Assembly (NCBI GenBank): GCA_036023115.1
Contig: JAYKKT010000040.1
Coordinates: 6,359,001-6,423,000 of the forward strand
Origin: Brasenia schreberi
Lineage: Eukaryota; Streptophyta; Magnoliopsida; Nymphaeales; Cabombaceae
Direction of reading: 5' to 3'
DNA: 64,000 nt
The position numbers and the translations under genes are program-made. The notes beneath the pieces were generated by a model, which saw nothing but the letters and a program-made list of their open reading frames with translations, had not been told where the DNA came from and made no database searches. This document shows positions 38,901 to 53,900 of this stretch, one piece after another (the stretch's first letter is position 1; the number at the start of each line of letters is the position of its first letter).

Positions 38901-41900
38901 TTCTATTATGTAAAATCTCTTAAACCTAATACAAGATGTTTAGTCCTTATATAGTGGATTGTTCAATGTAAAATGGTCAAATTCCGTATTAGAAGGAAAA
39001 ATGATTGTATGCTAGAATAAAATCTTCTATCCCTTCATCTTCTACCACTTCCAACTTTTTCAACAATCTTTCTTTTGGTTGGTGATCGAAAACTGCTACT
39101 ACCAACCTTTGTCCTAGCATAAGAAGACATGTTATCACCAAGTCCAACAACATCACCTTAGTCATAAGGACTATTACAATAACACCTAAAATCTACATAA
39201 TTACTAAAAACACTAAATAAGCATATTCTTATCCATTCCCCCTCAAGTTGGGAGTGAGATGCTTCGAACTCTAAACTTACAAAATCAACTTGGTAAAAGC
39301 AAGAACACATAAACTGCTTTATCATCTCAAGAGCATACTCCAACTCTCACTGTGAACAAAAACCGAGTTACTTCCAGCAAACGGTCATGTTTCACCACAC
39401 ATGCGACCATACACTCTCTAAGGTTGCTGGTTTTTTCTCTTCATGTTGTAATTGGGTAGCAATACTACTACCCACTTTTGGCAACACTGCCATAGTAAAC
39501 TTGATAAAAGACAGACTTGGGTAAGCTAATTGTTCTTGTTGCAGTCACCCCTCTCTCACTTTCTTCTTTTTAATCGTTAGAAGATGGAATTGGACGACCT
39601 CTCTCACTTTGTTCTTCAGCCTTTCTGGCTGCAAACAACTCTTTTTTTAGCATTCTTAGTTGTCCACTTTTCAACAATCTTCCTGGTTGCAACACTTTTC
39701 AGCAACCTTCACAGTTACAACTCTTTCAGCAACCATCATGATTGCAATACTTTTCGACAATCCTTATGGTTTTAACATTCTTTCACTTAACCGACATGGT
39801 TGTTCACTTCAACAACTTTTATGGTTGCAAACTTCAAGCAACCTTAATGGTTGCAAAATTATTTCAGCAATTCTCCTGACTGTAATCTTCAGCAACCTTC
39901 ATGACTGCAATAATCTTTCACTAACGTTCATATTTCACCAGCCCTCCTAACTGCAACCTTCCTCGTTGACTCTTAATGCATTACATACGGTTGTGCAGCA
40001 TATTCTTCAACTGGCATCCACTTTTTAGCAGAAATTGTAAGGCCCCTTTTACATCAGATCTCTTTATCTTTGCTTGAATCGTCCTTCGAGGACGATTTCT
40101 TTGCCTTTGGTGCCGAAACCATCTACAAGGTATTCAGTCTAGGTATTGGAACTAGCGAAACTTGAGATCCCAATGAAAACACGAGGTCGTTCTAAGGAAC
40201 CAAGGCATAAGGAGGACAAGCGATCCAAGGGAAATTTAAAGATGGTAGTGCAAAGACGTTTGGTTGCGGTTTTTGAGAACCTAATTGTTGTGATACAAGC
40301 ATTTTCGGTTGTGATACAAGCAATCCTACTATTTAATTCTTGTATTGTAGAACTCATAGACCGTAGGTTGTCTTCCAACTCTTTCACATAATCTTTCTTT
40401 CGTTGTCGCGATAGTTGTGTGCTTCTCTCTTTCGCATGAGACGAGTCCTCTTCTCCTCTTCTTCGTTCACTTGCCAAAAAACCGAGGGAGACTTTGCATC
40501 CTGTGAGCAATCTGGCCTTCGAAATTTACTCCAAAGATTTGAATTCATATCTTCTCCTTGCTCCTTCTTCCTTTTGAAATGACTCTTATCAGGCTCGCTC
40601 TCCAACCGAGAAACATAACTCTTGGAGTCATCGACTCCTTCATCGCTTCCAATACCGAATAGTTCCCAAGAAACAGTCGAAGAAATCTTGGGCTTCACAA
40701 CTCCACCACCCAACGCATCGTCGAAACCCATCGTAAAACTTCCTTCGCTCGAGCATCCAGATTCCGACAATGGCGAGGCATTCCCCCGCTTACAACCCAC
40801 GAATACCATCGACCCATCGCGATCCAATGATTGAGGGGGGATTTCCTACCATAGAAACCCCTGATCACGACAAATCACACAAATATGACAAACCACCGGA
40901 TTTGACTTGATAGAGGGATCACAATCGCCGAAATCCAACCATGATGATGGAACACCGTTCTCAAGTAGAACATGTTCGTTTTAAGGGGAAAAAGTAGGTC
41001 GTCTATATTTAAATTCAAAAAGTCATCTTCGAAATTTAGACTATCTATAAGAGAATCTGAGAAGTCGACATTCGACGAGATTTCATCGAGGAATCCTCGA
41101 TCTGGCAGAGGGAACCACAAGGAATTAAATGCCAGTGGAGAGCGGAAAGGGATTCAGCTCACCGGAGAAAACCCAAACCCTAGTTTTTCCATCAGTTTCT
41201 TTATCTTACTTTCCTTTCTTCATTCTGCCCACTCTGATACTATGTTAAAAACATAACAGCAACATAGAGGGAGAAGAGGAAAGGAAGTAAACGAAGGATT
41301 GACCCTCCAATGGAAGGCCATCCTCCTTTTTAGAGCATCTAATAATAAATTGGGTCATTGCATCTTTATATTCTTCTTATATCTACTCCATTTGTAATTT
41401 TGTATTTCTGTTTTATTAATAAGGGTGTTTTAGTCATTCAAGTTAGATTAGACCTATTAATACTCATTAGGGTTTTGTTAAGAGGGTGTTTCCTCTAAGA
41501 GATCGCAAATGTCTGTATTCTGTCAAATATTGTAAGTTCTTATTTCTATTCAATAAAGAGTATTGAGTTTTATCATGGTATCAAAGTTGAAAAAGGCAAA
41601 AACGTGAACAGTACCAGCCATCGATCCACGTGCAGAAGCTACTGCTTGCAAATTTGCAGATTCACAGATTTCTGTTTTCGACATCCTAGTGTTTTTTGCC
41701 TCAAAAGTTCACAAATATGGCTGACAAAGCTAAATTTGTTCAGATTTCAACACTTGTTCTTGAAATTCCCCTTCGTGATAAGATTGAATCCTTTCAAATC
41801 ACAACACTCGGTTGGATGGAAAGAATTTTTTAGAATGGTCAAGATTAGTAGAGATAGTCGTGTTGAGAAGGGGGGAATGGCCTCATCTTATCGATCAGAT

Positions 41901-44900
41901 TCTCTGTCCACCAACTCATGACACTCAATATCATACTTGGCGAAGAGAGGATGCCCTAATCTCTTTGTGGCTGCTACAATCAATGCAGCCCTCCATTGCC
42001 AAAACCTTATGTATCTTAAATAAGACACTTAATATGGAATACAGTATTTGAAGCCTATTCCCGAAAAAGAATGTTGCCAAGGAATATGAGATACTTGAAA
42101 AAATAAGAAAAAATGTAGGCAAGGCACAAGATTGATCAACGAGTACTATGATGGTCTTAGGGGTTTGTGGGATGAACTCCATTTTTATACCACCATCAAA
42201 TGTTCACCATGTTATTCAGAACGAATGGTTGAACCATAGAAGAAGAAAGTTTTTGATCGGTTATAGGGTATAAATTCTGATTATAAAGCTATCAAAATAA
42301 ATATATTGGGTCACGAGGAACTGTCCTCGATTGGGATTGTTTATTCCTTATTTCTAAGAGAAGAATATCGCAGAAACTTAGAGAAAGATAATACTATTTC
42401 CATCGAACAACATGCTTTTCATGGGAAAACATATTTTCAACCCCATCGTGGCCGTGGTGGACAGCACATGCATGGAAGAGGACGTGGTAGGTCTTAATCA
42501 GATGCTAAAGACAAGATTATATGTTCACATTATGGCAAACCAAAACATACAAAAGAAAATGTTGGGAATTAATCGGTAAACTAGATTACCTACGTTCTCC
42601 CTTTACAACCGCTCATGTCTCAAAAAGTATAACAACCTCTTCAGAAAGCCTTTGTGACTTAATGTAGTGGATTGCAGATCTTGAGAGCAAACTACGTACA
42701 AGTGATCAAGCCTCTTCATCACAAGCTACACACTCGGTGAAGGGTAATATCTCCTATTCCTTTAAGCCTAAAGTATAGATTATTGACTCTGGTGCTACCA
42801 ACCATATGATAGGCAAGACATCCTACTTTCTTGACTATAGAAAACTTCCAAGACAAGAACCAATCAAGTTGGTAGATGGATCTCAATCATACATGATTGA
42901 CCAGTAGCTCTCCTAAAATCAATTTAACATATTCCTAGTTTTCTTATAAATCTCCTTTGAGTTAACTCTCTTACTCATGAATTGTTGTGTAATTTTTCAT
43001 CATATTGGGTGTATCTTTCAAGATTTGAAGACAGAAAAGTCTTCGATCATGGTAATCTGCAAGGGGATTGTATATCCTTGAGGATGAACTCCAGCATGTT
43101 GTTTCCTATGGTACCTCTACCACAACGGCTCTTAGTGAAGACATACGATTATGGCACTCCCATCTAGGTCATCTTCCTTTATCAAAGATCCCTTATGTCC
43201 TTCCAAGTCTTCACATTCAGTCCAATAAAGTGTATCTAGAATGTGAAGTTTGTCAGCTAGCTAAACATTGTCGCGTACCATATCCTTTGAGTAAATCTCG
43301 ATGCTCAAAACCATTTGAACTTCTTCATTAACTTCTTCATTCAGATGTATGGAGGCCTAGTCATGTTCCCTCTCTTTGGTCAAAAGTATTTTGTTTTTTT
43401 ATTGATGATTGTACGCATCTTTCTATTGCGTACTTAATAAAATCCAAAGCTGAAGTTTCAGCTTTTTTTCCCATTGTTCACAAGTTTATCTTCACTCAGT
43501 TTAATGCCTAAGTGAAAATTTTGCGTTAAGATAATGGGAGGAAAATGTGAATGTGCACTTAAAGCAATACCTACACACACATGGCATTCTTCACTAACTT
43601 CTTGTGCACATACACCACAGCAAAATGACATTGCTGAGAGGAAAAATCGGCATATCTTAAAAGTTGCCCGTACACTTCTCATTGAACACAATGTACCAAA
43701 AATCTATTAGGGAGAGGTTGTTCTTACTACCGTCTACCTCATCAATCGAATGTGAAGTTCTATACTCAAAAAGGTGAAAGTCCTTTAAAGTATCTTAGCA
43801 AGAAATCAAAAATCTTTAATGTAACCCCTCGCATATTTGGTTGCACTTGCTTTGTACATGTCCACCCTCCAAGCCGAGACAAACTTGATCCTAAAGCCAT
43901 TAAATGTATATTCTTTGGGTATTCAAACACTCAAAAAGGTTATAAGTGCTGTGATCCCATTCATCGAAAAATTTATACTTCTACGGATGTTACTTTTTTA
44001 TAATTTACTCCCTACTATGGTTCCCAGGGGGAGTTCGTAACATCTTAAGAAGTATTCTCACATGTTCTTCCTCTAGCCCCTAGTGAAATAGAAGACAAGC
44101 AAGATGACATAGAAGAAGGAACTGCTCCACCAAAGGATATCATGATGTATAAGAGAGGACCGAGGAAAATTATATTCAATCAAGATCAAAACACAGAAAT
44201 ACCACCCAAAGATCTTTCTCTTGATTCAAATCCTCAACAACTTTAAGAATCCACTATGGACCTTCCGATTGTCATTCGCAAAGGTAAACGTTTATGCACT
44301 CATTATCCTATTTCTGATCACGTTTCTTATTATCAAACCTCTGAAAATTATCAAAAGTTTGTGATGAATGTTTAAAAATATAATGTTCCAACAAGTTTTG
44401 AAGAAGTCATGGATCTTCCTCCCAACAGAAATATAGTGGGTTTCAAATGAGTGTACACCAGATGGAACTCTCGAAAGATATAAGGTCAGACTTGTTACTA
44501 AAAGTTAAAGTCAATAATATGAAATTGACTACGATGAAACATTTGCTCCCATAGCCAAATTGACTTCTATAAGAGTAGTTCTTAGTATGGCAGCTACATG
44601 GGGATGGGATCTATGGCAATTGACGTAAAAGAAGCTTTTATGCAAGAAGACTTAAGCGAAGAAGTATACATAGAGCTACCACAAAGATTAAAGAGTAAAG
44701 CTCATGAAGGAAAAGTCTCCAAGCTAAATAAAGTCATCTATGGGCTAAAACAATCTCCTAGAGCATGGTTTGAGAAATTTAGTGAAAGAGTGTGCAGCTT
44801 GGGATATCATAATATCAAAGGAGTATTAATGACCACACACTATTCTTCAAGAAAGATACAAAATCATCTATTCTACTTGTATACGTGGATGAAATTATTT

Positions 44901-47900
44901 TGACAGGTGATGATACAGACGAAGTATCAAAACTTAAAAGGAGTCTTCATCAACTATTCGACTTAAAAGACTTGGGCAAATTGCATTACTTTTTGGGAAT
45001 AGAAGTGTTATACCCCGACAAAGGTATTTTCTTAACTCAAAGAAAATACACTATAGATCTTATGAAGGAAACAAATATGATTGATTGCAAAAAGAGTAAT
45101 AGTCCCATGGAGATGAATTACAAGTTGTGTCTCAAAGATAGTAAAGAATTTCGACATATCAATAAATACCAGAAATTGGTAGGGAAACTAATTTACTTTA
45201 CTATCACACATCCTGATATTACTTATGTTGTTGGAATTGTGAGTAGATTTATGCATTCCCTAACAAAAAATCATATAGATATACGGTCTTGAAATCTACT
45301 CCAGGATTGGGTCTTTTATATTCAAAATCGTGTCAATTCAATATAGAAGTTTATTCTAATGCAGACTGGGCCGGTTCCCTAGATGATCAGAGGTCAACTA
45401 GTGGATATGTTACTCTACTTGGAGGTAACATTATATCATGGAAAAGTAAAAAAACAAACAGTGGTTTAGATCAACTGCAGAAGTTGAATATAGAGTTATA
45501 GCCCAAGCAATGTGTGAAGGGAAATGGATAGCCTCTTTGGTCAGTGAGTTGGGATTTGGGTCTCTACATCCTATATTCCTATACAGTGATAGTAGTGTAG
45601 CTATGCAGATGACATCCAGTAGACCATGAAAGAACGAAGCATATAGAAATTGACAGTCCATTTGGGCAGTTTCTCCTTTAACTGTCAAATCGTTTATTAA
45701 TGAATTGGTTGTGAAGTATGGACTCATATATGTTTGATACATTTACCCTCTGTTGGCTGTTGATTGGGAAGAGTTATTAGAGGAAATCATCGCCTAATTA
45801 TATGTCAAATTCGAAATCCATATGTTTTGCATATCAGTTAGTGAAGACCATGAACTTTCCATCAATGATCGTATAAGACAAAGTAAGCTTCTCCATACCG
45901 CAGAATGAGCCCATGCAAAGTGTTGGATTACAACATAACAATTTCACCAGGTACAAGTAAAAAACAACAGTCTTTCATTCTTCCCTAAAGGAAGACTTAG
46001 TAAAATCATCAGAATATACTGCCCAACTGTCAAGTCGGCAACTCTTCTAAGATCTCCCGATCCCTCCCCATCCTCACCCCTCACCCTTGCTTCAAGAACC
46101 CAACAATCATACCAAGATAATAGGACACAATTTCCGGACCTAACAAGATCAAGTGAAGTGCCAAAAATTGGGATCACACCTTCAAAATACATAGTTAAAA
46201 GTCTACATGAACGAAGTGATCACACACAAACTAACAAATAATAAAATAATATATATACATATGCGTGCACACACACACATATGGAAATTTCAGATCAAGT
46301 AGTTTTGAAGTAAAACCTTGATTTTGTCATCATCAAATCTTAGCCTGTTTTGAAATCGTGAAGTTTGAAGCTCTCAACTGCTTCTAATATGTAAAATTGG
46401 CAATGTAAAGCATGTTTTTGACTAAACAAATCACATGGATCATATCCTTATAATTCTAGATTATGAAAGCAGAACTGAAACCATGAAGAAATGGGTCCAG
46501 TTTACTGCAAGACATGTTGAATTATGTGATTACTTTAAATATGACTGAATAAATTGGATTTCACTTAATTAACGGCTTGCAGATGACACAAGCAATCAGG
46601 CTAAACTACAAAACAAGTCTAGGTACTATCTAATAGAAAATCTTTCAAGGACTGGAAGGCAAATTATACAATGAGATTGGTAAAAGGTCAAACACAAAGT
46701 TTCAATCTGAAGAAGGATTTGAAAAGTGAATCTATGTTGTGAATCACACATTTATGCAACAGCTTTTATGACAAACCAATAACAATAACTCCAAAACCTT
46801 GGTTGTCTTGCACCAAAAGCAATATGATCTATAGGCAGTGCACTGTGTTACCAAAGTTTTACTCGATTGTGTCCTGTAGTAATATAGGGTTCCATGGCTG
46901 TCAAGCACAAAGTATCTTCTTTTCCAGTCACTTCTCAAATTTGAAGATCGCTTCAGAAGATAACCTTGTTTGATTGTCTGAACCTAAAAGATGCAACTGA
47001 CATGATAAGCAGGAAGCCCGAATTGAAATGCATTCTACCACAAATTGGAGGGAAGATAAACATGTGGACATTACCTTACCATGTGCAGTAGCAAGCATCA
47101 ATGCCTCTATTGTCTTGTAAGAACTTGAACCAATAACATGAATACCATCACCGCTTGTTGAGGGCTCCGTATCAGTTTGCGAGTTTTCTAATTCTGCCAG
47201 TGTCCTGTACTCCTGAATCCGCTTTGCAAGTTCATCTTGCTCAGAAAGAGCCATATCCTTTGACTGTTGGGCATAAGTCAAAACCTAGAACCAAAACGCA
47301 GACCTTATGTATAAAAGAGACAAGATTACATAGAAGATAACTAGCAGTATGCAATTAGAATTACAGTTATGCATGTGGTGTAACCTGGTGAATGAAAGGC
47401 TCCATTTGGTGTAGTAACTCGTAACCCTACACACGGAAGCAAAATATCAGCTTGGAGAGAAGAATACAAAAAAAAAAATCAAAGCAATGCAAGCAAATGA
47501 ACAAACGAAAGCTACCTGCTTGAAATATCGTAGATGAGCATCCATCATTCCACTAAGTGATTCTAGAAATTCAGACTTTTTTTTCGATTCAATATTGGCA
47601 AGAGCAGTTATCTGATTGACAACACAAGTAAAATGTTATAATGTCAATAAAGTAGGGAATGGCAAGCTAGTGATTAAGAAAAAATGGCGACATACTAGGT
47701 TGAAGCGACACTTCTCAAATGCTGACCTTGAATTATGGAGGTCCTGCATGCGATATAAGTCAAAACTGGGATAACAGGAGCCCCAGCAAGAATAACCATC
47801 ACTAAGTAAATGATAGTTTTACCTCTTCAACCACTTGAACAATATCAGGTCGTGTGGACTTCTTTAAAGACATAAACCTTTCAAGTGCCTACGACACAAG

Positions 47901-50900
47901 AACTTTATAATAGCATCAAGCAATGAGGAACATAAACTGAGAATCTCTGCTACTCAAGATAGTTATGCTGACAGTTGGCAAAACTGGGTCAAAAATTGTT
48001 CAAAACAATAGTTTTAAGGTCAAAAGTTTTGCATGGGAAAAGAAGGTCTAGAAATTGATGAACACCATTAATTTGAAGCACCTTAAGAAATGTCACAAAG
48101 AGGCAACATGGAAGCATACAAACTATAGGAACAATGACAAGATTCTGTTATTTTCTGTATGAGGAGTTTGACAGGTATCAGATGATATCCATTGATTTTT
48201 AATTCACAGCGGCAGAAGAAATCAATAGCACATGCCAACTGTCTTCAAAATTGAAGCACCACAAGAAAAACGAATATAACACAGAAGAGGCAATCTGGAA
48301 ATAGGTATAGCTACAAAATACCAAACAAATAACAAGCTTTGTTATGTATTAGAAAATGATAATGCATCATCAAATGATATGCACTGTAGAAATTCACAAC
48401 AGCACATAACAGCGCTCTTCAAGATTTTAATAAAAGGTATTGAGATTTTTGAAGAATTTTGCTTTTGTTTTTTTGAGAACAAGTAGTTGGCAAAAGTAGT
48501 GCCAAAAGTTCTCCAAACACAATTAATTTGAATAACCTGAAAACAAGAAATATATCAGAAAATAGGCGATGTTGAACTATGTATTGCTATAAAGTAAACT
48601 ACTAAAATCTATATCAAGATGTTCTCTATACCAGAAAAAATGCGTGCATCATCAATTGATATTCCATGGAGAAATTCACAGCAGTACAACAAACTAAAGG
48701 CACATGCCAGAAATTTTTGTAATTGATGCAAGACACTAATCGCTAATGAATTTTAAGTTCCTGAGAACTACCGAAAAGGTAATCAAGAAAACTTGGAAGT
48801 TTATATGTTCTGGTAGACTGGTTCCAAATATCTTCCACCAAACATGGAATTCCTATGTGACAATTTGCAACCAACATTACATGATGATCCACTTCATCAC
48901 TCTGCATGCTCGAAAATCGAACATCACAAGAAGTAAGAGCACAAAGCATGCTCGAACATTAGTGAAAAATATCAAATTCATTTTGAAACTTGGAAATACT
49001 AGAAAGTGTTGCAACATTCTCCAGATCATGTAATATCCACTTAAATGGATATACTGATATGTATCATGATGGTACACTCTTAGCAGAAAATTTGTAGAAG
49101 ACACCATAAAATCTCGGATTATCTCATGAGACTCCGGCAACTGCTTAACTTACGAATTCCCACAGCGATCACTATTAAGTAGAAAAATCAATGCATGATA
49201 GTAGGGAACTAATACCTGATCGTAAGCAATTGTAGCTTTGTCAAAGCGCCAGCGTGAATCCTACAGTATAGAATTAAAAGAAAAACATATATTAATAGAG
49301 AATAAAGGAAAATGAAGAATATTCTCAAAATTCCCCTTAAGGGTCTCTTTTTCAGTTTACCCATGGTATCAATCAAAGAATGTCTCTTAGTATGAATTTT
49401 TCACTTCCACTAGCATTTGATTAGCCGACCCCGTCATGAGAAAAGGCTTAGTTGTTGTTGTTGTTGGTTCACTAGCAATTGATGATTTAACACATTTTCA
49501 AATTCCCAAAAGGCTTCAGGGAACTTCCTACATTTATCATAGTTGAATATGCCACTCTCGTTACGAATGTTGTAAATATTATCGGGATGGGTCGCCCTTA
49601 CTTACTTTACATACTGATATATTTTATCAAAAAGATACATATTGATTATGCAATGAAATATTTAATACCAAAACGAACCCTCACAAATCATTATAGTTCA
49701 TTATAAAGAAAAATCCAATGTGTCAATGTCATGACACACATATATATACTTCAACGCAGGGAAGTAGACATGACCAGTTTTGAACCGACCCAGCAGTTCC
49801 AATCTCGAACCGGGCCAAGAACCAGTTGGAACCAGAACTGCCACAATCGTACTCGAAACCAGTTCCAGAACCGAAGAGGACCCGGTTCGGTCTCAGTTCC
49901 AGCTTCTGTAGAACAAAACCGTACCAAAATAGGAACCGACAGTTTTGAACCACCGATTCTATAAAATTTTAATATTTCTTTATCAAAATTTAAAAACTAA
50001 TAATTTTTCGGTTTGAGATGGTTTAGGACCTAAACCAGAACCAATGGTTCCAAACCAAAACTGAAACTGGCCCAATCCCAGTTCGGTTTCAGGTTTTAAG
50101 CAAACCGGAACCCTGGTCCATGTCTAATGTAAGTATGCATGCATGTACGATAGTGTGTGTCTCTATGAGTGCTCAAGAATGTGGCCCTTTTCAATTACGC
50201 TCATAAAGCTTCACGCAGACGAACTTTCATTTCATCGATGACAAGGAACAACTTTGAACAATTATCGTGAAATTGGTTCTTGCATAAAGCATCATCCACA
50301 TGTCACTGACATCACTCCGTAATAACAAAACCTAGACTCTACTAAATAGGCTAAAGTTTTAAATTAAAATTCTTATACTAAATTCCTTTGGGAGATTCTT
50401 ATATCCTAGAATCAACATAACAATTAGGCTTAATTTGGTGATTCTCCCACTATTCTTTGGAGCCTGCCCGATAAGTTACGTTTTGTCCGTAGGTGAGCAT
50501 GAGGCATATCCCATGCATAGAGCTGATAAACGGGCACGACAGACTTGCACGCGCAAGGCTATATGACTCTGGTGAACCTACAAGTGGTGATAGACATTGG
50601 CATGATGGTAGAATTTGATGTGATGGCGTTCAACAAATTATCCTCACCTATCTACAAAATGAGAAACCCGAAAGTACTTCTGATATGGAATCTAGCTCTG
50701 ATGGGTTATTACAAATGAAATAAAGCAATGTTACTGCTCATTAGGTCCTCATTATTACTCAGCCAGCTCTTCCTCTGGCGGACTCCAAATTGAGCCACTT
50801 TCGCTCCCCAGGGCCTGTTCTTGCTCAGACACCCAGAATCAACCCTCTTGCTCCAAAACAAACTGTCACTTTAGAGCAACCCATTACTCTGACTTTGAGT

Positions 50901-53900
50901 GCAGTAACTTATAGGTCTGCAAGAATGGAGCCCCACAAAACATAAATTGGGAACGTGACTGTGATTTCACAATATTGGAATGTCAACATCATGCATTCTT
51001 CCCGCCATGATAAGTAAATTTGACAAAAAAAACTTCCAACATTGGTGTATAGGTCCAATGACCAGGAAAACCACTAAATTAGGTGAAAAGTTTGGGGGGA
51101 AAATAAAGCATTCCACTGGCATATGACATAAATCTCTTCTGCATGAAATACCTTTGATCTCACCTTTGAAACTCCGGCATAGGTCTCAAAAGCATGATGA
51201 ACAATATACAGTTTTAATTTGTAGAAGATAAAAATAAGATACGAGAGTCGTAGTTGAGTGAATCTCCAAATCTTTTAGGCAATCCAGCAATGAAATGGAG
51301 GGATTTGGTGAACTAGGATTTTTCAGATGACAATATGATGTCAAAATGACCCCTTTTGGCCTTATAAAAGGCCTCAGAAAGGCCAGGCGTAACCATTTCT
51401 GAAGCACCAAAAACAGAAACACGTACATAATCACATATAGATACATACACAGCACGCACGCAAACTCACAGAAACACATTGCAACATAGTACAGCAATGA
51501 TATGGTGCAATATGTATTTAACAACATGGAGGCATGGATCGACACCAGAGATAGATACTATGGTATGCCGTATATCATCTAGCATCACCAAATATCACCA
51601 TAAGTTTCTGGAACTGTAGCAGAAAGTGTACAAGCAATTACTGGTTTTTCACCACTATGAGTAACAGTTGACTTATGTTTTAAGTAATTTTAGAAATAGA
51701 TCAATAGAAAGGTAATATAAACGTGCAACACCTTTATATCTTGGAGATCAGTATTCATGAACTGCAACAAACGATCAGTCAACATATGCTCCACCTAAAA
51801 ATAACAGCTCAAATCATGAAACATATTGAATTGGAAGTCACCAAATTCCTGTAATATATTTATGAAATAAAGTGTCGGAGAAATAACAATTTCTCTGTTC
51901 TACATGCATCTTCGAGTTTGTGAATATATAACTAATGACAGAACATAGATTCTTCACACCCTTTGGAAGCTAAAACGAAAGGAAACAGGCAATCAAATCA
52001 AAATATACAAATATGCAACCAAGTATCTATTTCCCTTCTCAAACAACATAGTTCCTAATTATTCTCTCAGAAGATACTAAAAATCTGTCCTACAATATGA
52101 ATAAAATATATAGATATATATATCTACATATATCAGAGAATTAACATTTTTGTGTGCAACATGCTTCACTATTATAGCTGAATATGTAAATCAGAATACG
52201 AGGCTGACATGGTTCACTTGCTTGCCCTATGTGCATCATTGACATTATGAAAACATTGCGACAATCATATTTTTTGGGTTGGCAATATAATAAAAAATAC
52301 CATATCATCAAAGCAATCTTGTGATATTTAACATTATTTATATTATTCAATATATCCTTAACCGCATAAGTTACTGTTTCTATTTTTCTTTTGAAATCGT
52401 TTTCTAACTGCTTTAAGAAAAATCGTAGTAGGGGATAAATTATATTTTGTTTTATTTGTACTTAAATTTTTTGAACGCATGAGATTTTCCCAAAAGTAAA
52501 TTTTCAAAAAAGACATATTTTGAGGAAAAAACAATAGAGAGCTAAACTTTCAAGATGACAAGAACGTTATTGGTGAGTACAAATATAGTCTAGAATCATT
52601 TGCTTTGGTGATACATTTTAAGGACACGACTCTAACCCCGAGTGACATGGTAACCTCAATAAAGCTGTTCTGAACCAATGGTCACTGTTCTTGAATTTTC
52701 CTGGCTAAATTTTCCTTGGAATATATTTTCAATAAATTATATTTCTCATAAAAAACTTGGGAATAATTTGGGTGGCTTCTAACCGTTTGAAATTAAGAAA
52801 TTCTGGAAACTAAGAGAATAATGACTTTCGCACAATTCTTAGAAAAAGCACATAAAGTAGTTAAGATGAGGTTCTTAAAGTCAAAATATGAAAGAATAAA
52901 AGAAGTAAAATTTCTAATTAAAGCATAAGAATAATATTTCTATGAAAACATCGTGATAGTAACATGATTTATCAAGATTTTTCGGAAGCGAAACATTTTT
53001 AATTGATGCCCTTCGCATAAAGATACTACCGCAATATTTTAGAAGTATCATTATTCATTAAGATAGGTGATTATTGAAGGTTTTATACAAAAATATATCC
53101 TCACCACATACAAATATAAATAATGGAAGGATGCTGGAACAAAGGAGCAGGTCGGCACACCAAAGGCTGCCATCACCTCTCTCTTCTATATTCTTATTCA
53201 ACTCAAACCTAACCACAAACCACAGAATTTATAGTCTAATCTAACTTAAAAGTCCTAAATACCCTTAATTAGAGATTAACATTACCTGATTCTGAATGGA
53301 TCTGATCCATTGGGATCCAAACCACCTAAGACCTAAACATACTTACAAATACATGAAAGAAACATGAACTTAAACTTAAAATCTAAGACTTTAAACTTCA
53401 ACTCAGAATCTCCAACACGCTCCCTCAAGTTGAGTCTTGAATACTTATAACTCCCAACTTGATAAGAGCTTTCTTAAATCCATTGACTAAAACTAGTTTA
53501 GTGAAGATATCTGCCAGTTGATCTTCTGAGCGTACATGAACCAGGTTGAAGATACCTTGAAAAATTTTTTCTCTGATAAAGTGACAATCTATTTCTATGT
53601 GTTTGGTCCTTTCATCGAATATAGGATTCAAGGCTATTTGGAGGGCAGCTTTACTATCTATAAAGAAATTAATTGAAATATTTTCTTTGAGACCAATCTC
53701 CTCTAGAAGTGATATAATCCATAGGCCTTCACACATTCCCAGAGCAATGACACAATACTCAGCCTCTGCACTTGATCTGGTCACTACAGGTTGCTTCTTA
53801 CTTTTCCATGATACTATATTACCTCCTAAACATACCATAAACCAGAGGTTGACTTTCTATCGGTTTTGAAGCCTTCTTAGTGAACATCTGAATAGATTTT

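Larger units (their letters stand above)
38789..41332 (-). mobile_element. Non-autonomous LTR element carrying a bZIP gene copy
   Basis: Minus-strand element. The 3' LTR is 38789-39235 (447 bp, TG...CA, with CACTATATAAGG as TATA) and a TTGAGGGGGAA polypurine tract is at 39236-39247. Internal sequence is about 2 kb. TAGTATCAGAGTGG, a Met-tRNA primer site, lies at 41229-41242. A partial 5' LTR is at 41243-41332, matching the inner 90-110 bases of the 3' LTR. No gag or pol. Instead the interior has bZIP coding sequence and a minisatellite. The 5' LTR is cut off by the copia element to its right. Confidence 0.75.

Noticed and set aside
40139..40827. A functional bZIP gene
   Set aside because: Frameshift in the basic region, upstream stops, and enclosure by LTR, primer site and polypurine tract on the same strand.
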